Positions 33,040 to 41,262 of a DNA stretch of 51,240 nucleotides are shown one piece after another (positions within the stretch are counted from its first letter, which is position 1; every line of letters begins with the position of its first letter). The position numbers and the translations under genes are program-made. Origin of the DNA: Kamptonema formosum PCC 10802. Lineage in GTDB: Bacteria; Cyanobacteriota; Cyanobacteriia; Cyanobacteriales; Oscillatoriaceae. The notes beneath the pieces are model-generated. The model did not search any database. It saw nothing but the letters and a program-made list of their open reading frames with translations, and was not told where the DNA came from. Location: positions 252,901 through 304,140 of the forward strand of contig NZ_KB235948.1 in the NCBI RefSeq assembly GCF_000332335.1, written 5' to 3'.

Positions 33040-34173
33040 ATGTTTGATTGTATCATTGTCGGTGCCGGCCCTGCCGGTGGGACCGCCGCCTATCACTTAG
33101 CGAAGCGGGGGCGCTCCGTTTTAGTTCTGGAAAAGGAATCCCTGCCTCGCTACAAACCCTGTGGCGGCGGCGTCTCACCGGTGGTTGCCCAGTGGTTTGA
33201 CTTTGACTTTTCCCCAGCGATTTCCCTGAAGGTGAGCGAGATTCGCTACACCTGGAAGATGGGAGATCCAGTGGAAGTGGCTCTGGAAACCAAGGAGCCA
33301 ATCTGGATGGTGCGGCGCGAGGTGTTTGACCACTTCTTGGTGCAGCAAGCGCAAAAGCAGGGAGCTGAACTGCGAGACAGTACGGAAGTCACCGGCATCC
33401 AATTCAAAAGCGACAGGTGGGAAGTCAGCACCGGCAATGGGCCGGTGGAAGGCCGGTATTTAATCGCGGCGGACGGTGCCAAGGGGCCAATGGCCAAGTG
33501 GCTGGGCTTCAAGGAGCGCAAGCGCCGGCTCGGGGGAGCTCTGGAAGCGGAAACCCCACTCCCGAGCGAACCCGCTCCTGCGGCTTACTTTGAATTTGGT
33601 ATGGTCAAAAATGGCTACATCTGGAACTTCCCCAAAGCAGATGGGTACTCTATCGGCATTGGGACGTTCCGGGGCGGTGAGTCTCAAAACTTCAGGAGCA
33701 TCCTGGCTGAGTACAGCACGATGTTTAATGCCGATTTCTCCACTGCCAAACAGTATGGCCATCCCCTGTGCTTGTGGGACGGCAACCAGAAGCTGCACAC
33801 CCAGAATGCGATTTTGGCCGGTGAAGCCGCCTGCGTGGTCGATCCGTTTACCGCTGAGGGGATTCGCCCCTCGATTTTTAGCGGGCTGAAGGCGTCAGAG
33901 GCGATAGACGCAGCGCTGGAGGGCGATCTCAACGCACTGGAAAAATACACCGAGGTCATCAGTGAAGAGTGGGGCGCAGAGATGCTGTGGGCGCAGCGGA
34001 TAGCGGGGCTGTTCTACCGCATTCCCGGTATCGCTTATAAAGTGGGTGTGAAGCGACCCTCTGCAACCAAGCGCATCGGCCTGATTCTCAGCGGGGAACT
34101 GCGCTATTCCGATGTAGCAGAGCGGGCCATTAAACGCCTGAGCAGCAGCTTGATACCGGGTGCGAGCGGCTGA
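33040..34173 (+). CDS. geranylgeranyl reductase family flavoprotein, copy 1
   Basis: The 377-residue protein has the FAD-binding Rossmann motif at the start (CIIVGAGPAGGTAAYHLAKR), VLVLEKESLPRYKPCGGG with the Cys typical of this family, and the second FAD motif LAGEAACVVDPFTAEGIRPS. The family reduces isoprenoid double bonds, as in ChlP for chlorophyll and tocopherol side chains, but also includes other flavoprotein reductases. This protein is shorter than ChlP (about 400 residues), so its substrate is unclear. A very similar gene follows 223 bp downstream. The start is preceded by GGAAAAGATA. Confidence 0.85.
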   Translation: MFDCIIVGAGPAGGTAAYHLAKRGRSVLVLEKESLPRYKPCGGGVSPVVAQWFDFDFSPAISLKVSEIRYTWKMGDPVEVALETKEPIWMVRREVFDHFLVQQAQKQGAELRDSTEVTGIQFKSDRWEVSTGNGPVEGRYLIAADGAKGPMAKWLGFKERKRRLGGALEAETPLPSEPAPAAYFEFGMVKNGYIWNFPKADGYSIGIGTFRGGESQNFRSILAEYSTMFNADFSTAKQYGHPLCLWDGNQKLHTQNAILAGEAACVVDPFTAEGIRPSIFSGLKASEAIDAALEGDLNALEKYTEVISEEWGAEMLWAQRIAGLFYRIPGIAYKVGVKRPSATKRIGLILSGELRYSDVAERAIKRLSSSLIPGASG

Positions 34174-34278
34174 GGGGGATTTTAGAGTTTAGATTTTAGA
34201 GTTTAGATTTTAGGGTGGCCTGGTAAAGTCTAAACTCTAAATTCCAAAATTCCCGATATGGGTGCTGATATGTTGAAG

Positions 34279-34311
34279 AGAAACCGGGTTTCTTGAAGAA
34301 ACCCGGTTTCT
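34279..34311. repeat. 33-bp palindromic AGAAACC repeat, copy 3
   Basis: This copy of the 541-573 element sits between the two geranylgeranyl-reductase-like genes. Arms are AGAAACCGGGTTTCT and AGAAACCCGGTTTCT around TGA. Upstream of it lies a triple TTTAGAGTTTAGAT word at about 34180-34212. Confidence 0.8.
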
Positions 34312-34396
34312 GGCCTCCAGTAGATGACTTGGGGATTTTACCTGAGACGCTAACGACCGAACGCTCTACAAGAAGTAACGAATAACTAACAGCATA

Positions 34397-35539
34397 ATGA
34401 CACAAATGTTTGACTGCATAATTGTCGGTGCCGGCCCTGCCGGTGGCGCAGCTGCCTATCACTTAGCCAAGCGGGGGCGCTCGGTTTTGGTGCTGGAAAA
34501 GGAATCTCTGCCTCGCTACAAACCCTGTAGCGGTGCTGTCTCACCGGCAGTCGCCGAGTGGTTTGACTTTGACTTTTCCCCAGCGATTTCTCTGAAGCTG
34601 AAGCAAGTTCGCTACACTTGGAAAATGGAAGATCCGGTGGAGGTGGGACTGGATGTCTCGGAGCCAATCTGGATGGTGCGGCGGGAGGTGTTTGACCACT
34701 TCCTGATCCAGCAAGCGCAAAAGCAGGGAGCTGAACTGCGCGACGGTACGGAAGTCACCGGCATCCAGTTCAAAAACGGTTCCTGGCAAGTCAGCACCGC
34801 GAATGGGCCGGTGGGAGGCCGGTATTTAATCGCGGCGGACGGTGCCAAGGGGCCAATGGCCAAGTGGCTGGGCTTCAAGGAGCGCAAGCGCCGGCTGGCG
34901 GCTGCTTTGGAAACCCCAATTACAGCTAAGAATGGGTCAGATAGTAAGGTACTCTTTGATTTTGGCCAGGTGAAAAATGGCTTTATCTGGACTTTCCCGA
35001 AATCCGATGGCTATTCTATCGGTGCCAGCACGTTTCAAGGCGGTGACTCGCAAGATTTTAAGAAGATTTTGGGCGAGTACGCCACTGAGTTAGGCGTGGC
35101 GGAAGGCACCGGCAAGCTTTACGAGCACGCCCTTGTTTTGTGGGATGGCAATCAGAAGCTGCACGCGCAAAATGCGCTGTTAGCCGGTGAAGCAGCCTGT
35201 GTGGTCGATCCGTTTACAGCGGAAGGGATTCGCCCTTCAATGTTCAGCGGCGTCAAAGCAGCAGAGGCAATCAACGGAGCGCTTGCCGGTGCCGGTGACG
35301 CTCTAGAAAAATACACCGAGGCGATCAACGAAAAGTGGGGCGGCGATATGGTGTGGGCGCAACGCTTATCTGGTTTATTTTACCGGATTCCTGGCATTGC
35401 GTATAAAGTGGGGGTGAAACGACCGGCAGCCACCCAGACAATGGGCAAAGTGTTGTGCGGCGATTTGCGCTATTCCGAGGTGGCGGATTTCGCTATCAAA
35501 CGGCTCAGCAAGAGTATCTTGCCGGGGATGGGCCGGTAA
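34397..35539 (+). CDS. geranylgeranyl reductase family flavoprotein, copy 2
   Basis: This 380-residue protein is a close paralogue of the gene at 33040: long stretches are the same at both DNA and protein level in the first 160 residues (CIIVGAGPAGGAAAYHLAKR, WMVRREVFDHFL, ADGAKGPMAKWLGFKERKRR), while the central part (about 175-240) differs more. The Cys motif reads KPCSGA instead of KPCGGG. The C-terminal FAD motif LLAGEAACVVDPFTAEGIRP is kept. The tandem arrangement points to local duplication with later divergence of the substrate region. ATG at 34397 and ATG at 34406 are both possible; the second matches the start of copy 1. Confidence 0.85.
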   Translation: MTQMFDCIIVGAGPAGGAAAYHLAKRGRSVLVLEKESLPRYKPCSGAVSPAVAEWFDFDFSPAISLKLKQVRYTWKMEDPVEVGLDVSEPIWMVRREVFDHFLIQQAQKQGAELRDGTEVTGIQFKNGSWQVSTANGPVGGRYLIAADGAKGPMAKWLGFKERKRRLAAALETPITAKNGSDSKVLFDFGQVKNGFIWTFPKSDGYSIGASTFQGGDSQDFKKILGEYATELGVAEGTGKLYEHALVLWDGNQKLHAQNALLAGEAACVVDPFTAEGIRPSMFSGVKAAEAINGALAGAGDALEKYTEAINEKWGGDMVWAQRLSGLFYRIPGIAYKVGVKRPAATQTMGKVLCGDLRYSEVADFAIKRLSKSILPGMGR

Positions 35540-35590
35540 AGAGATTTTGGATTAAGATCAGTAGTAGGGTGCGTTCCGGGGGAACGCAGC

Positions 35591-36379
35591 CTACGGGGCG
35601 CTGGATTGCTGCTGGTAGGCGAGATAAACCGCTTCTAGAAATTGCTCGGGGGTAACTCCCTCCGGCACTTTTTCCATCTCTATCGCATCTTTGACTTGAC
35701 GAGCGAGTGTTCGGCTTAACTCAGATTTCGCCTCCTTCGCCAGATCGCCGCGCCGCTGCAAATACTCGCGAATGACGGCAAAGTCGTCTGGGAGCAGCAG
35801 GGATAAGTTGGCTATTTGGGGCAACTGTTGCGCTAGGTTTCTAGCCGTCTCAGAAATGGGAAATGTTGCCGGTGCGGCGGGCTGTTCCGCTTGAATGACA
35901 AGGGTGCCGGCGACTAGATCTCCCAGGCGCTTCTCCTGGGAAGTTAGCATAATGAGAAACGCACCGATAAACAAGGTGTCATCAATGGGTCGCAGCAGAG
36001 CTCGCAGTGTCGCTTGTTGCAGCTCGACGGTGCGCCCGTCGTCACGAATGACGCGAATTTTGGCAAAGCGTTTTCCTGGGGTTTGACCTTGCCAAAAGGT
36101 TTCAAAGAAAACGAAGTACCCCATATAGATGCAGAACGTGCCCAAGATGGCAATTGATACTAGCCAAAGTCCTATATTATCAGTGCCCACCAGTTGGGCC
36201 AACAGTTCTACCAGCTGAATCGAAAGGAAAGACCAGGCGATTAGGAACACCACGACTATTACGCCCAAGACGTGATAGTCAATGAGCAGGGCAAAGGCGC
36301 GATTCCCAATGCCGGCGAGGTTAAATTCCAGTTCGACACTTTCTGGCGTGAGTAGTGTGACGCGATTAAAGAAACGCAT
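35591..36379 (-). CDS. RDD-family membrane protein
   Basis: The 262-residue protein begins RVTLLTPESVELEFNLAGIG and carries the RDD domain: the first Arg-x-x-x-x-x-x-Asp is seen in NRAFALLIDYHVLG, with membrane segments at about 28-55, 65-92 and 125-145, TPGKRFAKIRVI and LLRPIDDTLFIG. The cytosolic C-terminal half (about 170-262) is charged and helical. RDD proteins are integral membrane proteins of uncertain function. It belongs to the conserved neighbourhood of SpoIIM, DUF58 and MoxR genes that follows, and reads together with the gene at 36394. Confidence 0.85.
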   Translation of the reverse strand: MRFFNRVTLLTPESVELEFNLAGIGNRAFALLIDYHVLGVIVVVFLIAWSFLSIQLVELLAQLVGTDNIGLWLVSIAILGTFCIYMGYFVFFETFWQGQTPGKRFAKIRVIRDDGRTVELQQATLRALLRPIDDTLFIGAFLIMLTSQEKRLGDLVAGTLVIQAEQPAAPATFPISETARNLAQQLPQIANLSLLLPDDFAVIREYLQRRGDLAKEAKSELSRTLARQVKDAIEMEKVPEGVTPEQFLEAVYLAYQQQSSAP

Positions 36380-36393
36380 GGCTGCTTATAGAG

Positions 36394-37353
36394 TTAAATG
36401 GTGCGGTTGCGCAACTGCAAACCCAAACCCTCGCGCCGGCTCCGCAGGTCACAGTATACCACAGCTTTGATGGCTTGCCATAGCGGCAGCACAAATACAC
36501 CTATTGCTAAGCCTAAGAGGTAGGATAAAATATAGGTTAAAGCCAGAAAATTAGGGGACTGGGGCGGGTAAAATTTGGCCAAGGTTTCCTGAATAACAGC
36601 GGCAGCGATTTGCGCGGGAATTTGTAAAGGTAGTGTAATTAAAAATCCTAAAATCGCTATGGAAAAAATCCGCCGAACCTGTCCCTTAGTCAACTCCCAG
36701 CTGCGGGCAATCGTTTTCACTACGCCGGTGTCGCTCTCGATTGCCAAGGGCACGTCAAAAATGAAAAGGCGACAGAGGAACCAGATTAAAAGGTAAAAAA
36801 TCGTAACAATAGCGATAAATCCGAGCAGAACGAAGATGGCAATGGCCGCAGGATTTTGTTGAACTTGGCCTCCAAAAATCGCGATTATTGCAACAGCAGA
36901 TATAGCGCCTAAAATCAAGACAGAGAGATATAAAAGTAGGAAAAATCCCATATACATAAGGAACCACAAAACATAGGCGCGTAAAAAGCGCCATTTTCGC
37001 GGGCCGATATAGCTGCGAGCGTCCTGGGCACTTTCGGGCTGACTGACCACTTCCCCAAAAGCCAAGCGCAAAATTACAGCCGAATTAGCAATAGATTCAG
37101 CCAAGCAATACACAAAAAACACTATCCAAATCGGAAGGATTAACCTCAAATCAGAAAGGCTAAGCTGGCCATTTAAAAAAAGTAAAGGCAGAGGAATGAG
37201 CAGGGCGATGGGAACCAGTTGCCACAACGTGGCTTGCAGAGCGATACCGAAATATAATTTCAGATGCGAGCGATAGAGCCGAAAGCCAGCACTGACGACA
37301 TTGCCAACGCTGAGTGGCTGTATGGGATTGGGAGAGCTCTGGCTAGCCGGCAT
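36394..37353 (-). CDS. multi-pass membrane protein (glycerophosphodiester phosphodiesterase membrane-domain-like)
   Basis: The 319-residue protein opens with PLSVGNVVSAGFRLYRSHLK and has about six hydrophobic segments, including two long glycine/isoleucine-rich ones in the middle and the motif SWELTKGQVRRIFSIAILGF. This start pattern resembles the membrane domain found in some glycerophosphoryl diester phosphodiesterases and related uncharacterised proteins. No enzyme domain is present. The ATG at 37353 has AGGAGG upstream, so I prefer it to the frame start at 37428. It ends 14 bp before the RDD gene and is divergent from the SpoIIM-like gene. Confidence 0.75.
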   Translation of the reverse strand: MPASQSSPNPIQPLSVGNVVSAGFRLYRSHLKLYFGIALQATLWQLVPIALLIPLPLLFLNGQLSLSDLRLILPIWIVFFVYCLAESIANSAVILRLAFGEVVSQPESAQDARSYIGPRKWRFLRAYVLWFLMYMGFFLLLYLSVLILGAISAVAIIAIFGGQVQQNPAAIAIFVLLGFIAIVTIFYLLIWFLCRLFIFDVPLAIESDTGVVKTIARSWELTKGQVRRIFSIAILGFLITLPLQIPAQIAAAVIQETLAKFYPPQSPNFLALTYILSYLLGLAIGVFVLPLWQAIKAVVYCDLRSRREGLGLQLRNRTI

Positions 37354-37445
37354 GAGGGAAAGCCTCCTGTTGAGAGGAACGCTAGGTTTGATGCTATTGT
37401 AAGCTACCCTAGGGGTAGAAACCGGCAAGCATTTCTAAAGAAATT

Positions 37446-38402
37446 ATGAATATTCAGCGTTGGGTGGCGCGGCGGGAACCGAACTGGAAGCAGCTGGACG
37501 CCCTGTTGCAGCAAGTGGAGAAAAAAGGACTGAAGTCGCTGCGATCGGATGAAATCCGCCAGATGGCCAGTTTGTATCGTTCGGTGTCGGCAGATCTAGC
37601 TCGGGCGCGAACAAATCAAGTGGGAGAAACCCTGGTGCGCGACTTGCAAATTCTCACGTCTCGCAGCTATAATCAAATTTACCAGGGGTCGCACCGGCAG
37701 CAATGGGGAGCGGTGCTGGAATTTTATCGCTGGGGGTTTCCGGCGGCGGTGCGGCAGACCTGGGGATACATCGCTACCGCTGTGGCTATCTTTACAGTGG
37801 GGGCGGCGATCGCTTGGTGGTTTGCCTGGCAAGACCCCATGTTTCTGTCTCTTATAGTCCCAGAAAGTTTGATTGTCAAGGTGCGCGACCGGCACGAGCT
37901 GTGGGTGGGGTCAATTGTGGGGATTGAACCTTTAGCCTCCACCAATATTATGATTAACAACCTGAAGGTGGCGTTTGCGGCGGTTGCCGGCGGAATGACT
38001 GCCGGTGCGTTTACTGTGTTTATACTGTTTTTCAACGGAGTGCAAATTGGGGCGATTTCCGCCTTGGTGGGGCAAAATAATTTAGCTTATCCCTTTTGGG
38101 CGTTTGTGTTCCCCCACGGTTCCCTGGAACTGCCGGCGATTTTTTTGGCGGGGGGTGCCGGTCTGTTGCTCGCTAGGGCGATTCTTTTTCCGGGGAAATA
38201 CCGCCGGCAAGATGCGCTGAAAGTCTGCGGCTCCCTTGCGGCACAGCTGGTGTTTGGCATTGTGCCGATGCTGGTGATTGCCGGCACTGTTGAGGGATTT
38301 TTCTCGCCCAGTCCTGCCGTTGCGGAGGAACTGAAGTATGCGGTGGGGATGCTATTTTTTGCGCTGCTGGTGATGTATTGCAGTCGAAAGAAGTCGGAAT
38401 AG
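37446..38402 (+). CDS. stage II sporulation protein M (SpoIIM/DUF95) family membrane protein
   Basis: The 318-residue protein has a charged helical N-terminus (RWVARREPNWKQLDALL, YRSVSADLARARTNQ) and five to six membrane segments. The conserved part reads NNLKVAFAAVAGGMTAGAFT, then NGVQIGAISALV and FVFPHGSLELPAIFLAGGAG, the hallmark of SpoIIM/DUF95. Cyanobacteria do not sporulate; in this context the family is part of the MoxR/DUF58/RDD neighbourhood and its role is unknown. It is divergent from the gene at 36394, with only 92 bp between, which should hold both promoters. Confidence 0.88.
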   Translation: MNIQRWVARREPNWKQLDALLQQVEKKGLKSLRSDEIRQMASLYRSVSADLARARTNQVGETLVRDLQILTSRSYNQIYQGSHRQQWGAVLEFYRWGFPAAVRQTWGYIATAVAIFTVGAAIAWWFAWQDPMFLSLIVPESLIVKVRDRHELWVGSIVGIEPLASTNIMINNLKVAFAAVAGGMTAGAFTVFILFFNGVQIGAISALVGQNNLAYPFWAFVFPHGSLELPAIFLAGGAGLLLARAILFPGKYRRQDALKVCGSLAAQLVFGIVPMLVIAGTVEGFFSPSPAVAEELKYAVGMLFFALLVMYCSRKKSE

Positions 38403-38701
38403 TTTATGAACCGCCCCTATTATAGCGGCTCTCAGTTGGATGAACTATGGCCCATAAACTCGGTTTCTTAAAGAAACCGGGTTTCTCAGTACCTCACCAA
38501 GATGAGAGAGGCTATATTTCATTTTAATGGCAGGGGATTTATCGCTTAAAGTTGGGGGGGCTTGGCGGTTGGAAACCGCAGCTACACAGACGAAACCCGC
38601 CTTCGCGGGTTTCAAGAATTGCAAAAGGTTGGCGCACGCAAGGCAAGTCGCAGTATCTAGCTCGGGGGATTTATCCTGTGCCGGGGGCGGGTTTAGAAAT
38701 A

Positions 38702-38860
38702 TAGCAGCAGTCATATTGGTTAGAACAATAGAAGCTTTGGGAGCGGGGGAGCAAGAGAGGGCCGAATGTAGGTTTCCTAAATGCTTACTGCTATATAGAC
38801 GTAGGGCTGGCGTCCGCCGAGCCTGAAGGTCTAATGTTCTAATCTAAGTGGCTACTGCTA
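38702..38860. mobile_element. 159-bp MITE, TA-flanked, with matching empty site
   Basis: The element starts TAGCAGCAGTCATATTGG and ends CTAAGTGGCTACTGCTA; its terminal six bases TAGCAG/CTGCTA are inverted. It is flanked by TA on both sides. The duplicated segment 400 bp downstream has the same flanks joined without the element (TAGAAATATGTTTCGTTG at 39271), which fixes the ends and shows a TA target duplication, as for IS630/Tc1-type elements. Inside are a CTGCTATATAGACGTAGGG word and CCTGAAGGTCTAATGTTC. No coding capacity. Confidence 0.88.
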
Positions 38861-38939
38861 TATCTTTCGTTGTCTGGCAAATCCCTTTGGCGAACCCGCC
38901 CCTACAAGCTGCCGGCAGTTGACCTCAATCAGATAAATA

Positions 38940-39099
38940 TAGCAGCAGTCATATTAGTTAGAACAATAGAAGCTTCCGGAGCGGGGGAGCAAGGAAGGCC
39001 GGAATGTAGATTTACTAAATTCTTACTGCTATATAGACGTAGGGCAGGCGGGACGCCCCCCCTGAAGGTCTAATGTTATAAACTAAGTGCATACTGCTA
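38940..39099. mobile_element. 160-bp MITE, second copy
   Basis: This copy has the same left half as the first (TAGCAGCAGTCATATTAG, then TTAGAACAATAGAAGCTT) and the same right half (CCTGAAGGTCTAATGTTA to GCATACTGCTA), flanked by TA. It sits at the junction of the two duplicated segments. Confidence 0.85.
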
Positions 39100-39554
39100 T
39101 AATGGCAGGGTATTTATCGCTTAAAGTTGGGGGGGGGCTTGGCGGTTGGAAACCGCAGCTACACAGACGAAACCCGCCTTCGCGGGTTTCAAGAATTGCA
39201 AAAGGTTGGCGCACGCAAGGCAAGTCGCAGTATCTAGATCCGGGGATTTATCGCTGTGCGGGGGCGGGTTTAGAAATATGTTTCGTTGTGTGGCAAATCC
39301 CTTTGGCGAACCCGCCCCTACAAGCTGCCGGCAGTTGACCTTGGGTTTTAAGATTCTAGCTCTTCTCTTAAGTCCGCGTAGGCGGACTTCGTTTGTGTAG
39401 CCGCGATTTCCAATCGCCGGGAGCTTAAGTTGACACCAGTGGCCACCCACGGAGACCGCCCTCTTCCGGGTTTCAAAGGGTGTACTTCATCCAACTGAAA
39501 ACCGCTATAAATCTCTCTCAGTTTACCGTCCTGCTTGAATGCGAGCTAGTGCGC

Positions 39555-39560
39555 TATAAT
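39555..39560 (+). promoter_or_regulatory. possible -10 box before the antitoxin-like gene
   Basis: TATAAT lies 37 bases upstream of the ATG at 39597. A matching -35 is not clear; TTGAAT at 39535 is only 14 bases away. A ribosome site GAGGGA precedes the ATG. Confidence 0.4.
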
Positions 39561-39596
39561 AAAAAGGAAGCATAAATCAAAGACTGAGGGATAAAC

Positions 39597-39806
39597 ATGA
39601 AAGCGTTTGAAGTCATGGGAACTGCAGACGATCCCGATGATGAGAGTAGTGAATCTGTAAAAGCTAGTCTGCGCCGCTCCTTGCAGGAAGCCAAAGCAGG
39701 TCATCGCTTGCCCCTCTCTCAAATGTGGGAGGGGATTGATGCGGGAAACGCTACAGCTGGTTCCGCGCTTTCAGCTGCAGGTACCGGTCAACAAGCTGGG
39801 TGCTGA
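39597..39806 (+). CDS. small antitoxin-like protein
   Basis: The frame codes for 69 residues; the core SVKASLRRSLQEAKAGHRLP followed by LSQMWEGIDA is the pattern of short cyanobacterial proteins annotated as type II antitoxins or as antitoxin-like, which typically end soon after that WxGID. Here the frame continues for another 20 residues and its last 56 bases overlap the 3' end of the convergent DUF58 gene, suggesting a lost original stop. There is no toxin gene next to it. A ribosome site (GAGGGATAAAC) and a possible TATAAT support expression. Function is inferred from the motif only. Confidence 0.55.
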   Translation: MKAFEVMGTADDPDDESSESVKASLRRSLQEAKAGHRLPLSQMWEGIDAGNATAGSALSAAGTGQQAGC

Positions 39807-41097
39807 TTCGATCCGCCGGCGCGTCGAGCACGAGCACGCCTTTTTGCTTCAGCTGAGCGAACGCAACCCCGCGCTGCGACAGTAAATCTAGCGCCACAGC
39901 GCGAGTGTACGCCGCTGATATCTCTCCCTTTTTCCCGTCAGCAACCGGCACAGACGTGTGAGCCAAAGTGTCAACTTGCGGGTCGCGGAGCGTGACGCAA
40001 AATGGCAAATAGCGCGGCGTCAGCCGTCCCAAAGCGGCGAGGAGTTCCGAGGAAGCAGTGCTGTCAACAATATCCGTAATCAACACCACTAGCGACCGGC
40101 GAGTTTGCAGCTTCACGAGATTTGTGACCGCACCCATATAATCTGGCTCTAATACCACCGGCTGAATTGGCGTCAGTCGCTCAATGAGCCGGTTGAGATG
40201 CTGCTGGCCCCGTTCTGGCGGAATCCAGGCGGTAACTTCCCGGTCAAACACCCCAACCCCCACGCGATCGCCCCGGCTCAACCCAGCTAAAGCGAGCGCC
40301 AAAGTTGCATTCAACCCCCAGTCAAACCGCTTCAACCCCCTCACCCGCGCCGTCATCAAACGCCCCCGATCCAGCAAAATCATTACCGTTTGCTCCTGTT
40401 CGGGTTCGAGCACTCGCACCTGCAGCGGCGTTCTCCCAAACGCCCCCAACCGCCGCGATGTCGCTTTCCAGTCAATCAAGCGGAAATCGTCACCGGCACT
40501 ATACTCCCTCAACTCCGCAAATTCAGTTCCCATACCGAACCGGCTCGCTTGCGGCGTATTGCCGGCATTTAGCAGCGCCAGCCGAATCGCCAGCGCCCGC
40601 AATGCCAGCAAATCCGGATAAACCGCTACTTTTTGACTCGCCCGGACTGTCCAGTCGTGCCAAGCCAGCCCCCAAGGGCCAAGCTGCCTCACATGAATGT
40701 CCCCCCACCCGCACTCGCCCCGATTTTTCGGCTGCACTGTATAGGTGAGTTCCTCTGTGGTGTCCGGTTGCAGGGCGGCGTCAAGTGCCGGTGCCGAGAC
40801 TTCAAACTCTACCGGGTAGCTGTCGCGGATTTGAATGTGGGCGGGGATCTTTCCGGCTCGCACCGACAGAACAACCGGATTTTCTCGCCCGATGGAAAGG
40901 CGTCCCAGGGAGCCGCGCGTTACTTGCGTGCGATGAGCGCGCACCCGGATTCCATCAAAAAGCATCAGGAGGAGGATGCCGGTGTCGTAGAGGAGGGTGC
41001 CGGTGATGCCTGCCGGCAAGTTAAAGAAAATGGCGAGTGCCGGTGCGATGAGGATGCCCAGCAGCAAGAGGAAATAGACTCGGAGTGAGGGGATCAT
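39751..41097 (-). CDS. DUF58 domain protein
   Basis: The 448-residue protein has two N-terminal membrane segments (YFLLLLGILIAPALAIFF and a second near 29-44), a beta-rich middle and the DUF58 signature FGMGTEFAELREYSAGDDFR followed by LIDWKATSRR. A von Willebrand-A-like fold follows (TVMILLDRGRLM, and LVVLITDIVDSTAS). DUF58 proteins are nearly always encoded next to MoxR ATPases, as here (MoxR gene 165 bp upstream), and are thought to be their partners. I prefer ATG at 41097 over 41157; neither has a clear ribosome site. Confidence 0.88.
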   Translation of the reverse strand: MIPSLRVYFLLLLGILIAPALAIFFNLPAGITGTLLYDTGILLLMLFDGIRVRAHRTQVTRGSLGRLSIGRENPVVLSVRAGKIPAHIQIRDSYPVEFEVSAPALDAALQPDTTEELTYTVQPKNRGECGWGDIHVRQLGPWGLAWHDWTVRASQKVAVYPDLLALRALAIRLALLNAGNTPQASRFGMGTEFAELREYSAGDDFRLIDWKATSRRLGAFGRTPLQVRVLEPEQEQTVMILLDRGRLMTARVRGLKRFDWGLNATLALALAGLSRGDRVGVGVFDREVTAWIPPERGQQHLNRLIERLTPIQPVVLEPDYMGAVTNLVKLQTRRSLVVLITDIVDSTASSELLAALGRLTPRYLPFCVTLRDPQVDTLAHTSVPVADGKKGEISAAYTRAVALDLLSQRGVAFAQLKQKGVLVLDAPADRISTQLVDRYLQLKARNQL

Positions 41098-41262
41098 TGG
41101 ATTGATTGGCGAATTGATAGGGGGGAATAATGAACCGCCCCCGTGAAGGGACGCCAAGAAGGAAAATCTATTCTTTTTCTTACTCCCCCCCTCCCCTTGT
41201 GGGAGAGTGGGCTGGGGGGTGAGGGGAAGAGGGGGCTGAAGTAGTTCAAGGACATAATATCA

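Larger units (their letters stand above)
38403..39596. other. 1.2-kb repeat-rich gap with tandem duplication and two MITEs
   Basis: The gap splits the SpoIIM and DUF58 parts of the neighbourhood. A segment beginning ATGGCAGGGGATTTATCGC at 38527 is repeated from 39102 (ATGGCAGGGTATTTATCGC), including GGCTTGGCGGTTGGAAACCG, AACCCGCCTTCGCGGGTTT and a shared end CCGGCAGTTGACCT. The first copy is interrupted by one MITE (38702-38860) and a second MITE (38940-39099) lies at the junction. The AGAAACC palindrome is at 38456-38486. I see no gene before 39597. Confidence 0.85.

Noticed and set aside
33460-33798. Minus-strand frames inside the geranylgeranyl-reductase-like genes
   Set aside because: They recur in both paralogues only because the sense sequence is conserved, and lack start signals.
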